A DNA stretch of 11,494 nt, from contig SKPR01000133.1 in assembly GCA_007119455.1 (NCBI GenBank), positions 1-11,494 of the forward strand, given 5' to 3'. The stretch comes from Candidatus Brevefilum sp. GTDB lineage: Bacteria; Chloroflexota; Anaerolineae; Anaerolineales; Anaerolineaceae. Below are positions 1 to 8,103 of the stretch, piece by piece. The notes beneath the pieces are model-generated. The model made no database searches and had not been told where the DNA came from. It saw nothing but the letters and a program-made list of their open reading frames with translations. The translations under genes and the position numbers were made by a program. Numbering within the stretch: the stretch's first letter is position 1; each line of letters starts with the position of its first letter.

Positions 1-9
1 AATGCGGTT

Positions 10-52
10 AACCTGGGATTGCCCTGGGTTGACCCCAATCATCCTGTATAAT
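10..52 (+). promoter_or_regulatory. Possible promoter region upstream of the FAD oxidoreductase
   Basis: A perfect -10 hexamer TATAAT lies at 47-52, about 95 bases before the preferred start codon at 148. The best -35 match, TTGACC at 29-34, is only 12 bases from it, which is too short for a standard sigma-70 promoter. At the usual 17-base spacing the sequence is a poor match. The stretch at 10-30 is a GC-rich imperfect inverted repeat (AACCtGGG / CCCtGGGTT) that could be an operator or the remains of an upstream terminator. The -10 box is seen; promoter activity is inferred and uncertain. Confidence 0.35.
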
Positions 53-147
53 TCGGATCAACGACAGTCGTCTAAATGCGCAATCGCCAAGGGATTGACC
101 TGGAAAAATCCATTTTTCAACATCTACACGGGACGGGAGAAATGATC

Positions 148-1779
148 ATGGCCAATATCGAAATGAAAACCGATATTTTGATCGCCGGTGGTGGGTTGGG
201 TGGCGTGGCAGCTGCCCTGGCAGCCTTGAAGTTGGGCCGGACTGTGATCCTGACTGAAGAAACCGATTGGATTGGCGGCCAGTTAACGGCCCAGGGCGTG
301 CCACCGGATGAGTCCCCCTGGATTGACGCATTCCAAACCGGGGCGACCGCCAGTTACCGAATGATGCGCGAGCATATCCGCGCTTACTACCGCCGGTATT
401 ACCCCCTTCTGGAAGAACATCGGAACAACCCGCATCTGAACCCCGGCCTGGGCAGTGTCAGCCCAATCTGCCACGAGCCAAAGGTCGCCCTGGCTGTGCT
501 GCAGGGAATGCTGGCACCGTACCTGGTCAGCAGTCAACTGAGGCTGTTATTGAACCATACCCCAGAAAGGGCGGATTGTACCGGCGACAGGGTTGACGCC
601 CTGACCCTCAAGGATCTGACCAGCGGGGATTCGAAGACCATCCAGTTTGAGTTTGTGTTGGATGCCACCGAACTGGGTGACCTGCTGCCCCTGGCCGGCG
701 TTGAACACGTGATTGGGGCCGAATCACAGCACCAGACCGATGAACTTCATGCTTTGCCGGGCGACCCCGACCCCCTCGACCAGCAGGCCCATTCCTGGTG
801 TTTCGCCCTGGATTACTACCCGGGTGAAGACCATACCATAGAAAAACCAGAAAGTTATGATTTCTGGCAGTCGTACAAGGCTGACTTCTGGCCGGCACCG
901 CAGTTGAGCTGGTACCAGGCTGACCCGGTTGACCTGCGGACCGTTTTCCGCCCGATTTTCAACGGGCCCACAGACGCCGTTTATGTGGATGATTTATGGC
1001 ACTTCCGCCGTATTTTATACCGAGGTCACTACCCCGAAGGCACTTTCTCCAGTGACATCACCCTGGTGAACTGGCCGCAAATTGATTACTGGCTCGGGCC
1101 GATCGTGGGCGTTACAAAAGAGGAGCAGCAACAGCACCTTCAAGGCGCGCGACTGCTGAGCCTGTCGATGCTTTACTGGATGCAAACCGAAGCTCCCCGG
1201 CATGATGGCGGTCAGGGATATCCTGGCTTACGCCTGCGGGGTGATATCCTGGGAACGGATGGCCTTGCCAAGACCGTTTACGTCAGGGAAGCCCGCCGAA
1301 TCCGAGCACGTTTTACCGTACTTGAAGCGCATGTCGGTGTGGAACAGAGAGGGTCGTCGAAGGGCGCTGAGGTTTTTCCGGATAGCGTGGGGATCGGCAG
1401 TTACCGCATCGACCTGCATCCCAGCTCATCCGGGCGTACCTACATTGATATCCCGAGCTGGCCCTTCCAGATCCCCCTTGGTGCGCTGCTGCCGGTACGG
1501 GTTGAAAACCTGCTCCCAGCAAACAAGAACATCGGCACCACACACATCACCAATGGGTGCTACCGGCTGCATCCGGTCGAGTGGAATATTGGTGAGTCAG
1601 CCGGCGCTCTGGCGTCTCACTGCCTGAATCGTAAACGCTCTCCACATGAGGTGTGGGAGAAAGCTGAACACCTGGCGGATTTTCAGACGCTGATAGCAGA
1701 TAGACTGGGGTTCGAATTGGCCTGGCCCGAGGCATTACGTCTGACACCCCGGGTCAAACTGGACCCGTTGGGTATATAG
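148..1779 (+). CDS. FAD-dependent oxidoreductase (FAD_oxidored-type), soluble
   Basis: This is a probable soluble flavoprotein oxidoreductase of the FAD_oxidored (PF12831-like) group; its substrate cannot be told from sequence. Counting from the ATG at 148, a Rossmann nucleotide-binding motif GGGLGG sits at residues 14-19, followed by the second beta strand ending in TEE (36-38), which would hold the FAD ribose. WIGGQ (41-45) is the GGQ element common after that strand in this group. The C-terminal part has the second FAD-contacting region, with NKNIGTTH followed by GESAGALA. There is no signal peptide or membrane helix. The frame is open from 76, giving 567 aa, but 148 is preferred: GGAG at 136-139 lies 8 bases before it, while the ATG at 76 has no ribosome site and adds a non-homologous-looking tail. 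The product would be 543 aa. An ATG at 142 is also possible. The gene converges on the glycan operon and is probably unrelated to it. Confidence 0.85.
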   Translation: MANIEMKTDILIAGGGLGGVAAALAALKLGRTVILTEETDWIGGQLTAQGVPPDESPWIDAFQTGATASYRMMREHIRAYYRRYYPLLEEHRNNPHLNPGLGSVSPICHEPKVALAVLQGMLAPYLVSSQLRLLLNHTPERADCTGDRVDALTLKDLTSGDSKTIQFEFVLDATELGDLLPLAGVEHVIGAESQHQTDELHALPGDPDPLDQQAHSWCFALDYYPGEDHTIEKPESYDFWQSYKADFWPAPQLSWYQADPVDLRTVFRPIFNGPTDAVYVDDLWHFRRILYRGHYPEGTFSSDITLVNWPQIDYWLGPIVGVTKEEQQQHLQGARLLSLSMLYWMQTEAPRHDGGQGYPGLRLRGDILGTDGLAKTVYVREARRIRARFTVLEAHVGVEQRGSSKGAEVFPDSVGIGSYRIDLHPSSSGRTYIDIPSWPFQIPLGALLPVRVENLLPANKNIGTTHITNGCYRLHPVEWNIGESAGALASHCLNRKRSPHEVWEKAEHLADFQTLIADRLGFELAWPEALRLTPRVKLDPLGI

Positions 1780-1860
1780 ATATTGCCGTTATTATTCGTG
1801 TTTTAAATCTCTGGAGGATAGGCTATACGAATTTGTTACAGGAGAAGGCTGCCGACTCTG

Positions 1861-3006
1861 TTACTTCATTCGAGGTGTAATCTCATCCATCAGGTGTTGA
1901 TAGATGATGTCCCAGTCAAAGACTTCTTCTACCCGCTTTTGTAAATTTATCTGCAATCGCTTGCGTTTGCGGGAATCAATAATTAATTCCAGCAATGCCC
2001 TACGGATTGTATCAGCCCGGTTATCCTCAATAATCAGACCATGATCTTCATCGGGGACAACCTCACGGGTGCCACCCATCGGTGTAGCGATCACAGCGCA
2101 CCCCATTTTTCCGGCTTCCAAAAGAATCGTTGGCAGCCCCTCCGGGAAACGTGAGGGCAAGACCAGGATATCCGATTCAGAGAGCAAACTCAGCACAGAA
2201 TCATGGCTGATCCGTCCCAGACGGATCAAGCGACCCGGGATGGTTTTAATATTTTCTGCAAAGGGATCATCACCCGCGATCAGCAGCGCGAGATCCTGGC
2301 CTTCAGCCAGCAAAGAGGTGACGGCCTCAACCAGTTCCATGATCCCCTTTTCTGGAACCAACCTGCCGACGTAACTGATCAAAACGGTGGAATCACAAAA
2401 ACCATAGCGCGCCCTGAAACTGGCCTGGCTATCAGGCAGGTAGTTAATATCAACGCCATTATAGATCACCCCCCTTGCTGTGATACCAAAATGCGCCAGC
2501 CAATGGTTGCACGCCTGGGAGACCCCGTAAAAATGACTGATATTCTGTTTTACCAAAAAGGTGATGCCATGCTCATAATAATTTGCCAGAGCCTGGATCA
2601 GGGGGTTTTTTCTCTCAAAATGGTCTGAGCCATGCTCAATCAAAATTGATGGGATCTTCCTGTGTTTGCTATACCAGGAACTCAATAATGACAGGACGTA
2701 AAATTTGACATTAATAATGCAAAAATCAAATTTGTAATCGTTAATTAAATTGAGGATGCGGAAAAAATTTGGAGATAAGAATGGGATCGGTAACCGGCCT
2801 TTGAGTAATGCAAAACTCGGAAACCGAAAATATATCACCCCATCAATTACTTCAGACTCAGCAGCATGATCCGTATTAAGGCAGACCAGGACCACCTGAT
2901 GCCCATGTTCGACAAACTTTTTAGCGAGCTGATGGGAATAGCGCTCAACACCGCCAACATGCGGCAGCCCAAAGGATGAAACGATGCAAATCGTTTTTTG
3001 TGACAT
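1861..3006 (-). CDS. Glycosyltransferase family 4 (GT-B fold)
   Basis: A cytoplasmic retaining glycosyltransferase of the GT4 (Glycos_transf_1) type. It would transfer a sugar from a nucleotide donor to a lipid-linked or growing surface glycan; donor and acceptor are unknown. In a 381-aa protein counted from the ATG at 3006, the N-terminal domain has the glycine-rich acceptor loop HVGGVERY (16-23) and EHGSDH near 125. The C-terminal domain opens with SYVGRLVPEKG (211-221) and carries the EGLPTILLE signature with the E-x7-E pair (about E289 and E297), then GGTREVV. The frame can be extended three codons to a GTG at 3015, but GAGTGG about 5 bases before the ATG at 3006 favours the ATG. It is the last gene of the minus-strand operon, about 83 bases after the GT-C-like gene. 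The 2640-2840 part is noticeably AT-rich compared with the rest, which may reflect mixed ancestry of the locus. Confidence 0.9.
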   Translation of the reverse strand: MSQKTICIVSSFGLPHVGGVERYSHQLAKKFVEHGHQVVLVCLNTDHAAESEVIDGVIYFRFPSFALLKGRLPIPFLSPNFFRILNLINDYKFDFCIINVKFYVLSLLSSWYSKHRKIPSILIEHGSDHFERKNPLIQALANYYEHGITFLVKQNISHFYGVSQACNHWLAHFGITARGVIYNGVDINYLPDSQASFRARYGFCDSTVLISYVGRLVPEKGIMELVEAVTSLLAEGQDLALLIAGDDPFAENIKTIPGRLIRLGRISHDSVLSLLSESDILVLPSRFPEGLPTILLEAGKMGCAVIATPMGGTREVVPDEDHGLIIEDNRADTIRRALLELIIDSRKRKRLQINLQKRVEEVFDWDIIYQHLMDEITPRMK

Positions 3007-3089
3007 GTCAACCACTCAGAAATTGGATAGGGGCAAGACTCCGTCTGTCAGGACCCCAGAATTTGAATCTGGTTTTGCGCATAATAGAA

Positions 3090-4865
3090 TCAGGGGTTCC
3101 CTACCAACAAGACGAACTGACCACTGTCACCAAAATGAGGCTGGTAACGGGCGTTGATGGGACCGGCCTTCTCCGTGTCACGCTGAATGGCTTCCCAATC
3201 TTCAATCGTCAGCAGGGCATAGTCGAAGTTTTCTCTCATGATATTCCCGGCAATATCCGGTGGGTACTCCACGTACCAGAAATTACCTCGAGTTGATTGA
3301 ACATCAAATAGAATATTGAACATTGAGAGTGCTTCATCCACATTTTTTAAAATAGGCACCGGACCTTCTAAAAATACTTTATTCACAAGATAAAACCGCA
3401 TATCCGGGTGAAATTGAATCTGATCTTCAAACTCGGTAAAGGGTAAAACGGTCTCAGCAAACATCACCTCATTTCTACGGGTGATGAAAAAGGCCCGAAG
3501 ATTTGAGACAAAAGGTGATAGCAGCATCGAGAGGATGGCGATAAAGGCAATCAGATGCGATAACCACTTTTCTCTGACCAGAAACAGGGCGATGAAGAAA
3601 ACACTCAAGAGAACCGGGTACAAAATCAGGTTGACGATTGCTCCCCGGTCATAAAGGTCTGCGGGGAAAGCCAGCTGCATCAATAACCGAACTAACAGCA
3701 TAATTCCGATGCCAATGCCCAGGTAGATCATAAACAGGTTTCGCTTACGGCCTGATTCGGGCATTTCCAATCGTAAGAATTGGGGCGCCAGAACACATAG
3801 CAGGGGTAATGTGGCCAGGGCAAAACGATGATCATAGCCAAACCGATTATTGATTGAAAAGACAAGGAATAATATTGTCGACAACGGTGCCAGCCATAAT
3901 AAACGCCGGGGCGCTCGGGTGTCGGGGTCAAGGGAGATCCCACTGAGCACATACAGGAAGAAGGGCAGGAAGGCCATCGTCAGGAAATACCCATGAAACC
4001 AGTCAATCTCGCTTCGTTCCTGAACCGCGTCAAAGGCATATGGTGAATCGCCAATATAGGTTCCTAAATAGCCCTGCCAATCTGAAAACCGCAATCCAAA
4101 TAATGGATCCCCTAAGAAGATGCCACTGAGCAAGGCAAAGATGACAATACCTCCCAAAATCCCGCAACCTACCCAGAGCAAATTTTTGACAAAAACTTTC
4201 CACTGGAATGGCGCATCACCCACCCACCCCAGGCCCAAGAATAATACAGCCACTGGGATAGTGGATTCTTTAGTCTTAAAACCCAAAAAAAATAGTACCC
4301 CCAGGATAGCGATCATCCAGGGATTTTTATGACCCCTGTTGACGGAAAATAGATATACGGCAAAAATGGCCATGATCATGGTCATGGCTGTGAAATCTAC
4401 CACTACCACCCCGGCCATCTCGACCATTCCAGATAACGAGAAAAATAAGATGACGGCCAGCAAACCATGGAAAACATTGCTATGCTTTAAAGTTTTCCTG
4501 GCACTGATATAAATCAAAAAGGCATTGACGCCAACGATAAAGCCCCAGAGCAGATGGTAACCGACCAATGGGTGTGGGGCTAACCAGATAAAAATAGCCT
4601 GGAGGAAAACATGAAAGTAGCGGTTTAAGATGAATGGATCTGCGATCCCGCGCATACCTACATTGATATAGAGGGTAACATCTGAGGAGTTCGGCCCACC
4701 CCTGGCGTAGATCGAGAATAAAGCGCCGATGACCAGGGAAACCACGCCTGCCATAATCAGTTCAGCAGACCATGGCATATTTAGAAGTTTATCCAGCCAG
4801 ATATTTAATTGCGGCTGTTTTTTACTCAAATCATTGTTTTGTTCAATAATTGAATCGTGTGACAT
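3090..4865 (-). CDS. Polytopic GT-C-like membrane glycosyltransferase, copy 1
   Basis: A 591-aa integral membrane protein, probably a GT-C (PMT/ArnT-like) transferase using a polyprenyl-phosphate sugar on the outer face of the membrane. After a short cytoplasmic tail comes helix 1 (about 35-54), then an outer loop with NSSDVTLY containing D62, a candidate for the acidic catalytic residue of GT-C first loops, and LNRYFH (80-85). Around 10-12 further helices follow. FKTKESTIP (196-204) resembles the 'sKE..lP' motif of PMT-like families, and INNRFGYDHRFAL followed by a 'lPll' helix resembles their late arginine/tyrosine loop. The last 120 or so residues form a soluble domain with YVEYPPD and ALLTIEDWE. 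It is collinear with the protein at 9377-11161. It starts 5 bases after the stop of the GT2 gene at 4871, with no clear ribosome site, so translation is probably coupled. The family assignment rests on general motifs, not a close match; an uncharacterised membrane family is the alternative. Confidence 0.8.
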   Translation of the reverse strand: MSHDSIIEQNNDLSKKQPQLNIWLDKLLNMPWSAELIMAGVVSLVIGALFSIYARGGPNSSDVTLYINVGMRGIADPFILNRYFHVFLQAIFIWLAPHPLVGYHLLWGFIVGVNAFLIYISARKTLKHSNVFHGLLAVILFFSLSGMVEMAGVVVVDFTAMTMIMAIFAVYLFSVNRGHKNPWMIAILGVLFFLGFKTKESTIPVAVLFLGLGWVGDAPFQWKVFVKNLLWVGCGILGGIVIFALLSGIFLGDPLFGLRFSDWQGYLGTYIGDSPYAFDAVQERSEIDWFHGYFLTMAFLPFFLYVLSGISLDPDTRAPRRLLWLAPLSTILFLVFSINNRFGYDHRFALATLPLLCVLAPQFLRLEMPESGRKRNLFMIYLGIGIGIMLLVRLLMQLAFPADLYDRGAIVNLILYPVLLSVFFIALFLVREKWLSHLIAFIAILSMLLSPFVSNLRAFFITRRNEVMFAETVLPFTEFEDQIQFHPDMRFYLVNKVFLEGPVPILKNVDEALSMFNILFDVQSTRGNFWYVEYPPDIAGNIMRENFDYALLTIEDWEAIQRDTEKAGPINARYQPHFGDSGQFVLLVGNP

Positions 4866-4870
4866 ATTAA

Positions 4871-5776
4871 CTATTTATGGCTCTGTCGCGAATTGATGAG
4901 TTGCAGGCGGATTGCAGCAAGCTGGCTGGCTACCAGGCCGATAACAAAGAAGATCAGACCTGTGACAATCGCCAGAACGGAACCGACACTGACGCCCCTG
5001 CCCATGATGATGAAGGGCACACCCCAGCCAAACCCTACCAGCAGACATAAAAATGAAAGCGGCAGGAAGAAGCGGAGGGGGTTGAACATCATGGCAATAT
5101 TCAACACATTGACCAGGGTGTCAAATGCTGAGAAAAGATTAATTGTGCTCTTTCCAGCCACCCTCTCCTTGACACTGATCGGGTGCTCCAAGACCAGGTG
5201 ATGCTGGTTAATGAAAATCAAAGTGATGATATCACTGAAGGCCATTGAATCAGGGCATAGCTCAAGATACTTCTTAACCAGATCCGTCCGGTATAACTTG
5301 AAACCTGAATTGAGATCCTTCACAGGCATTGACATCAGGTAGCGCGCGAAAGTTCTGATGATCCATTTACCCGTCCAGCGGAATGGATTCCCTTTGACTT
5401 CGGATGGTCTGGAGCCAATCACAAGATCGGCCTCTTCTTCAGAGGCTACTCGCAGAAGTGCATCAATATCTACTGGATTATGCTGACCATCACCATCCAA
5501 GGTAACCGTAAACTCAGCATTGGCATGCAAGATACCTGTCTTAAGCGCACCACCATAGCCCCTGTTCACACGATGATTGATGACCTCAACAAATTCATTT
5601 TGCGCGATTTGTTCCAAGATTTCTGGTGTCTGATCGGTTGAGCCATCATCAACCAGGATTAGCGGATAGCCGTTTCTTTCACTGTAGGCAATCAAATCGG
5701 GAAGAACGAAGGGTAAAGATTCGTCTTCATTGTATATCGGTATCACAATGGACAGGCGGCTCTCAGTCATAACCAT
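4871..5776 (-). CDS. Family 2 glycosyltransferase, DPM1/GtrB-like, with two C-terminal membrane helices
   Basis: A GT-A fold enzyme that probably transfers a sugar from a nucleotide donor to polyprenyl phosphate at the inner face of the membrane, making a lipid-linked donor. Of 301 aa, the first 230 form the catalytic domain: VIPIYNEDES (11-20), VDDGSTD (42-48), NRGYGGALKTG (71-81), the metal-binding LDGDGQH (93-99, DxD at D94/D96), GSRP (121-124) and DLNSGFKLY (154-162). Two hydrophobic segments follow at about 236-257 and 264-287, as in GtrB-type proteins. The start is not certain: ATGs lie at 5776 and 5770, and neither has a good ribosome site. It is first in the minus-strand operon, and its stop is 5 bases from the start of the GT-C-like gene. 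This pairing mirrors known GtrB plus membrane transferase partnerships and suggests it supplies that protein's donor (inference). Confidence 0.92.
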   Translation of the reverse strand: MVMTESRLSIVIPIYNEDESLPFVLPDLIAYSERNGYPLILVDDGSTDQTPEILEQIAQNEFVEVINHRVNRGYGGALKTGILHANAEFTVTLDGDGQHNPVDIDALLRVASEEEADLVIGSRPSEVKGNPFRWTGKWIIRTFARYLMSMPVKDLNSGFKLYRTDLVKKYLELCPDSMAFSDIITLIFINQHHLVLEHPISVKERVAGKSTINLFSAFDTLVNVLNIAMMFNPLRFFLPLSFLCLLVGFGWGVPFIIMGRGVSVGSVLAIVTGLIFFVIGLVASQLAAIRLQLINSRQSHK

Positions 5777-5968
5777 AATTTACATCAGCAAAATTAAGAT
5801 CGGTTCAATTTCTTTAGATTGTTTTTATCCATATCAGCTAGCATTGAATTCGATTTCGACCTGAAGCTAACTCGCCAGATCTAAAGAATAATATTGATGT
5901 TAGTTCCTAAAAGATTATATCGCACATATTTTTTTAAATTGTGCTATGATCATTTTGAGGTTTCAAGG
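5777..5968. promoter_or_regulatory. Divergent control region between the two operons
   Basis: This AT-rich spacer separates two GT2 genes transcribed away from each other, so both operons' promoters should lie here. On the plus strand, TTGATG at 5894-5899 and TATATC at 5916-5921 are 16 bases apart (4 of 6 matches each), giving a start near 5928. A second candidate is the extended -10 TGCTATGAT at 5942-5950, whose start would fall almost on the ribosome site. On the minus strand, TATAAT is at 5914-5919 but lacks a good -35. A weak TTGAAC (5803-5808) with TGTAAA (5779-5784) is 18 bases apart. The hexamers are seen; which are used is inferred. Confidence 0.5.
5810..5888. repeat. Perfect 10-bp inverted repeat in the divergent control region
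   Basis: TTCTTTAGAT at 5810-5819 is repeated as its exact reverse complement, ATCTAAAGAA, at 5879-5888, with 59 bases between the arms. The match stops at both ends, so the unit is 10 bp. Its place between two divergent promoters suits paired binding sites for one regulator. It could also be chance in AT-rich DNA. Confidence 0.5.
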
Positions 5969-6952
5969 ATGAATGACATCTATCATGACGAAGAATTGCG
6001 GGAAAGCCAGGCCTTCTCCACTGAGAATGTGCCCTTCGATCCATCCCTACACAAAGTAACGGTGATTATACCGGCTTTTAATGAAGCGCGGTTTATCGGG
6101 TCAATCATCTTAAAGCTAAAAAAATGGCCTGTTGAGGTTCTGGTCGTTGATGATGGGTCCACAGACGATACTGCTGAGATTGCCCGGGCAGCCGGTGCAG
6201 AGGTTATCAGGCTTGGCATAAATCAAGGTAAGGGTGTGGCACTCAATCGTGGAATCCTGACTGCCCGCCAGAATAAACCCGATGTGATTGCCCTGATTGA
6301 CGCAGACGGCCAGCACCTGCCCGAAGAACTGGGGCAGGTGATCAATCCGATCCTCCAGGGAGAAGCCGATATCACGGTTGGCTCACGTTATTTACAAAAC
6401 TCATCCAATACCCCCTCACACCGCAAGCTGGGCCACAAAGCATTCAATATGCTCACCGGCGTTGCATCGGGTGTGAGGGTGTCCGATTCACAGAGTGGAT
6501 ACCGCGCCTTCTCTCCCAAGGCCTATGATGTGCTGGTTTTCAACTCCAAAGGGTTCTCGGTCGAATCCGAAATGCAGTTCCTTGCTTCTGAACAGGATTT
6601 AAAAATCCTTGATGTTCCCGTTACGATCCAGTATTTTGACAAAGAAAAACGATCGGCCTGGCGGCAGGGTGCTTCCGTTTTGAACGGGATTCTTTCATTA
6701 ACCAGCCAGTACCGTCCGCTGCTCTTCTTCAGCGTCCCGGGGTTGGTCAGCCTATCTGCAGGGGTGATCTGGGGTGTGATTGTGATCAACCGCTTTATCC
6801 GGTTTGGGCAATTGGCCGTCGGTTATGCCATGATTTGCGTGCTATTATGCCTGATCGGGCTGAATTTGTTCTCAACGGGGATCACGCTGCATGCCATCAG
6901 GGCACTGTTCCAGGAGCATTTCACCAGCAACAACAAGATACGGCCTGATTGA
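5969..6952 (+). CDS. Family 2 glycosyltransferase with two C-terminal membrane helices, second GT2
   Basis: A DPM1-like GT2 enzyme, probably making a polyprenyl-phosphate-linked sugar or adding a sugar to a lipid-linked glycan on the inner membrane face. Of 327 aa counted from 5969, a 28-residue polar leader precedes the GT-A domain: TVIIPAFNEA (31-40), VVDDGSTDDT (59-68), NQGKGVALNRG (85-95), DADGQH (111-116), GSRY (138-141) and SQSGYRAF (174-181). Hydrophobic segments at about 252-274 and 283-312 anchor it. An upstream in-frame TTG at 5894 would lengthen it by 25 residues, but 5969 is preferred: GAGG at 5957-5960 is 8 bases before the ATG, and promoter-like elements lie inside the would-be extension. 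The protein differs clearly from the GT2 at 4871-5776 outside the motifs, so it is not a recent duplicate. It is first in a plus-strand unit with the pyruvyltransferase and Fe-S protein. Confidence 0.92.
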   Translation: MNDIYHDEELRESQAFSTENVPFDPSLHKVTVIIPAFNEARFIGSIILKLKKWPVEVLVVDDGSTDDTAEIARAAGAEVIRLGINQGKGVALNRGILTARQNKPDVIALIDADGQHLPEELGQVINPILQGEADITVGSRYLQNSSNTPSHRKLGHKAFNMLTGVASGVRVSDSQSGYRAFSPKAYDVLVFNSKGFSVESEMQFLASEQDLKILDVPVTIQYFDKEKRSAWRQGASVLNGILSLTSQYRPLLFFSVPGLVSLSAGVIWGVIVINRFIRFGQLAVGYAMICVLLCLIGLNLFSTGITLHAIRALFQEHFTSNNKIRPD

Positions 6953-6967
6953 CATTTAGCACAATGT

Positions 6968-7009
6968 TTTCAAACCCCCAGGATAGCATGGCATAAGCCA
7001 GGGTTGAAA
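6968..7009 (+). other. Structured RNA-like element between the GT2 and pyruvyltransferase genes
   Basis: TTTCAA then CCC (6968-6977, with one unpaired A at 6974) pairs with GGG then TTGAAA (7001-7009), giving a 9-bp stem. Within it, TGGC (6989-6992) pairs with GCCA (6997-7000) across an ATAA loop and stacks directly on the outer stem. No run of T follows, so it does not look like an intrinsic terminator. It may affect stability or relative expression of the two coding regions. Pairing is read from the bases; a role is inference. Confidence 0.45.
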
Positions 7010-7047
7010 TATGCCTCACAACGTTCATCACACACAAGAAACATTTC

Positions 7048-7065
7048 AGGAGTTGTAAAGAATTG
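7048..7065 (+). promoter_or_regulatory. Strong ribosome site that decides a TTG start
   Basis: AGGAG at 7048-7052 lies 10 bases before the TTG at 7063-7065. No ATG or GTG fits the family's usual N-terminus, which opens with a short strand leading to GIITFHNAENYGA. The TTG gives MLRAGIIT, matching that pattern. Confidence 0.7.
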
Positions 7066-8103
7066 CTTAGAGCCGGGATCATCACCTTCCATAATGCTGA
7101 GAATTACGGTGCAGCTTTACAGACCTATGCCCTTAAATCGACACTCAAAAAAATGGGGTGTGATACCCGGGTTATTGACTACCGCAATCGGGGCGTCTTC
7201 TTAAGAAATACAATAAAAAACCTGTATTACGCCTTCACGATGCAGCGGCCATTAAAAAACCATCGGCAGTATCAACGATTCCAAAACCAGCATTTGAACT
7301 TGTCTGATAGAACTTACATGTCCGTGACTGATTTTGAGACGGATGCTGATGACTTTGATGTGCTCTTTTTCGGCAGCGACCAGATCTGGAACCCCGATCT
7401 GTCAAATGGTTTTGATCCGTTCTATTTTGGACAATTTCGTACAAAAGCCAGAAAAGTCGCTTATGCGGCGAGCGTCGGCAAGGATAGGCTTTCAGCACAG
7501 GAAGAGCAGACCCTTAATACCCTTTCTTCAACATTTGATGCCATCTCGGTTCGCGAAGAGAGCGCTGTCCAAGTCTTTAATCAGGATGTATCCTGCGTTG
7601 TGGACCCCTGCATGCTGCTTTCTGCTGCAGAATGGCGGGAATTATCCCCAACTTCAACCATTCGCGAACCCTATCTATTGATTTACCAGCTGCATCCGGA
7701 TAAACGCCTGCTCAAAGCCGCCGTCGAGTTAGCCAGGCCGGCTAACAAAAAAATCTACATGATTTCTCCGTATTTAGATTTCAGACACTGCAAATTGACC
7801 CATAATCTGGGCAGGATTTCACCCAGGGAATTTATCAGCTATTATGACCAGGCTGACCTGGTCCTTTCAGATTCCTTCCATGGTACGATTTTCAGCATCC
7901 TATTTGAAAAACCTTTCTACACGTTTCTGCCAGGGGAAAAGACCGGCAGGATCACGTCCTTGCTTGCCAAATTAAATCTGTCCGAGCGGATTGTCACCGA
8001 TGATTCACTTCCGGAAGGTGAGATCAATTTTGAGTCTGCCAACCCTCTGGTTGAAAAAGAAGTCAGCCAATCACTGGAATACATCCGACGAAATCTCATA
8101 TGA
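7063..8103 (+). CDS. Polysaccharide pyruvyltransferase family protein
   Basis: A probable cytoplasmic enzyme of the polysaccharide pyruvyl transferase family (PF04230; relatives CsaB, WcaK), which adds a ketal-linked pyruvate from phosphoenolpyruvate to a sugar of a surface glycan, giving it negative charge. Members can also have other roles, so the exact reaction is not proven. In 346 aa: GIITFHNAENYGAALQTYAL (5-24) is the N-terminal signature, DVLFFGSDQIWNP (99-111) the central one, then AYAASVG (133-139), SVREESA (162-168), VVDPCMLL (179-186), and the C-terminal LVLSDSFHGTIFS (266-278) with the conserved SxxFHG-type element, followed by KPFYTF. Length is normal. Translation starts at a TTG with AGGAG 10 bases upstream. 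Its TGA stop shares ATGA with the next start, so the two products are probably made in fixed ratio. Confidence 0.93.
   Translation: MLRAGIITFHNAENYGAALQTYALKSTLKKMGCDTRVIDYRNRGVFLRNTIKNLYYAFTMQRPLKNHRQYQRFQNQHLNLSDRTYMSVTDFETDADDFDVLFFGSDQIWNPDLSNGFDPFYFGQFRTKARKVAYAASVGKDRLSAQEEQTLNTLSSTFDAISVREESAVQVFNQDVSCVVDPCMLLSAAEWRELSPTSTIREPYLLIYQLHPDKRLLKAAVELARPANKKIYMISPYLDFRHCKLTHNLGRISPREFISYYDQADLVLSDSFHGTIFSILFEKPFYTFLPGEKTGRITSLLAKLNLSERIVTDDSLPEGEINFESANPLVEKEVSQSLEYIRRNLI

Noticed and set aside
1202..1627. 141-aa plus-strand frame inside the FAD oxidoreductase gene
   Set aside because: It is an alternate frame of a conserved gene, with a composition typical of a shadow and no ribosome site of note.
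1780..1860. Possible bidirectional terminator between convergent genes (ATTCGT at 1794-1799 with ACGAAT at 1827-1832)
   Set aside because: The arms are only 6 bp with a 27-base loop and no adjacent T-run, so it does not meet the pattern of an intrinsic terminator.
2203..2628. 141-aa plus-strand frame antisense to the GT4 gene
   Set aside because: The GT4 frame carries all family motifs across this stretch; the antisense frame has none.
3036..3072. Two small hairpins (AGAC/GTCT at 3036-3046 and CCAGA/TCTGG at 3056-3072) between GT-C-like copy 1 and the GT4 gene
   Set aside because: Stems of 4 and 5 bp without a T-run are expected by chance and do not suggest a terminator or riboswitch.
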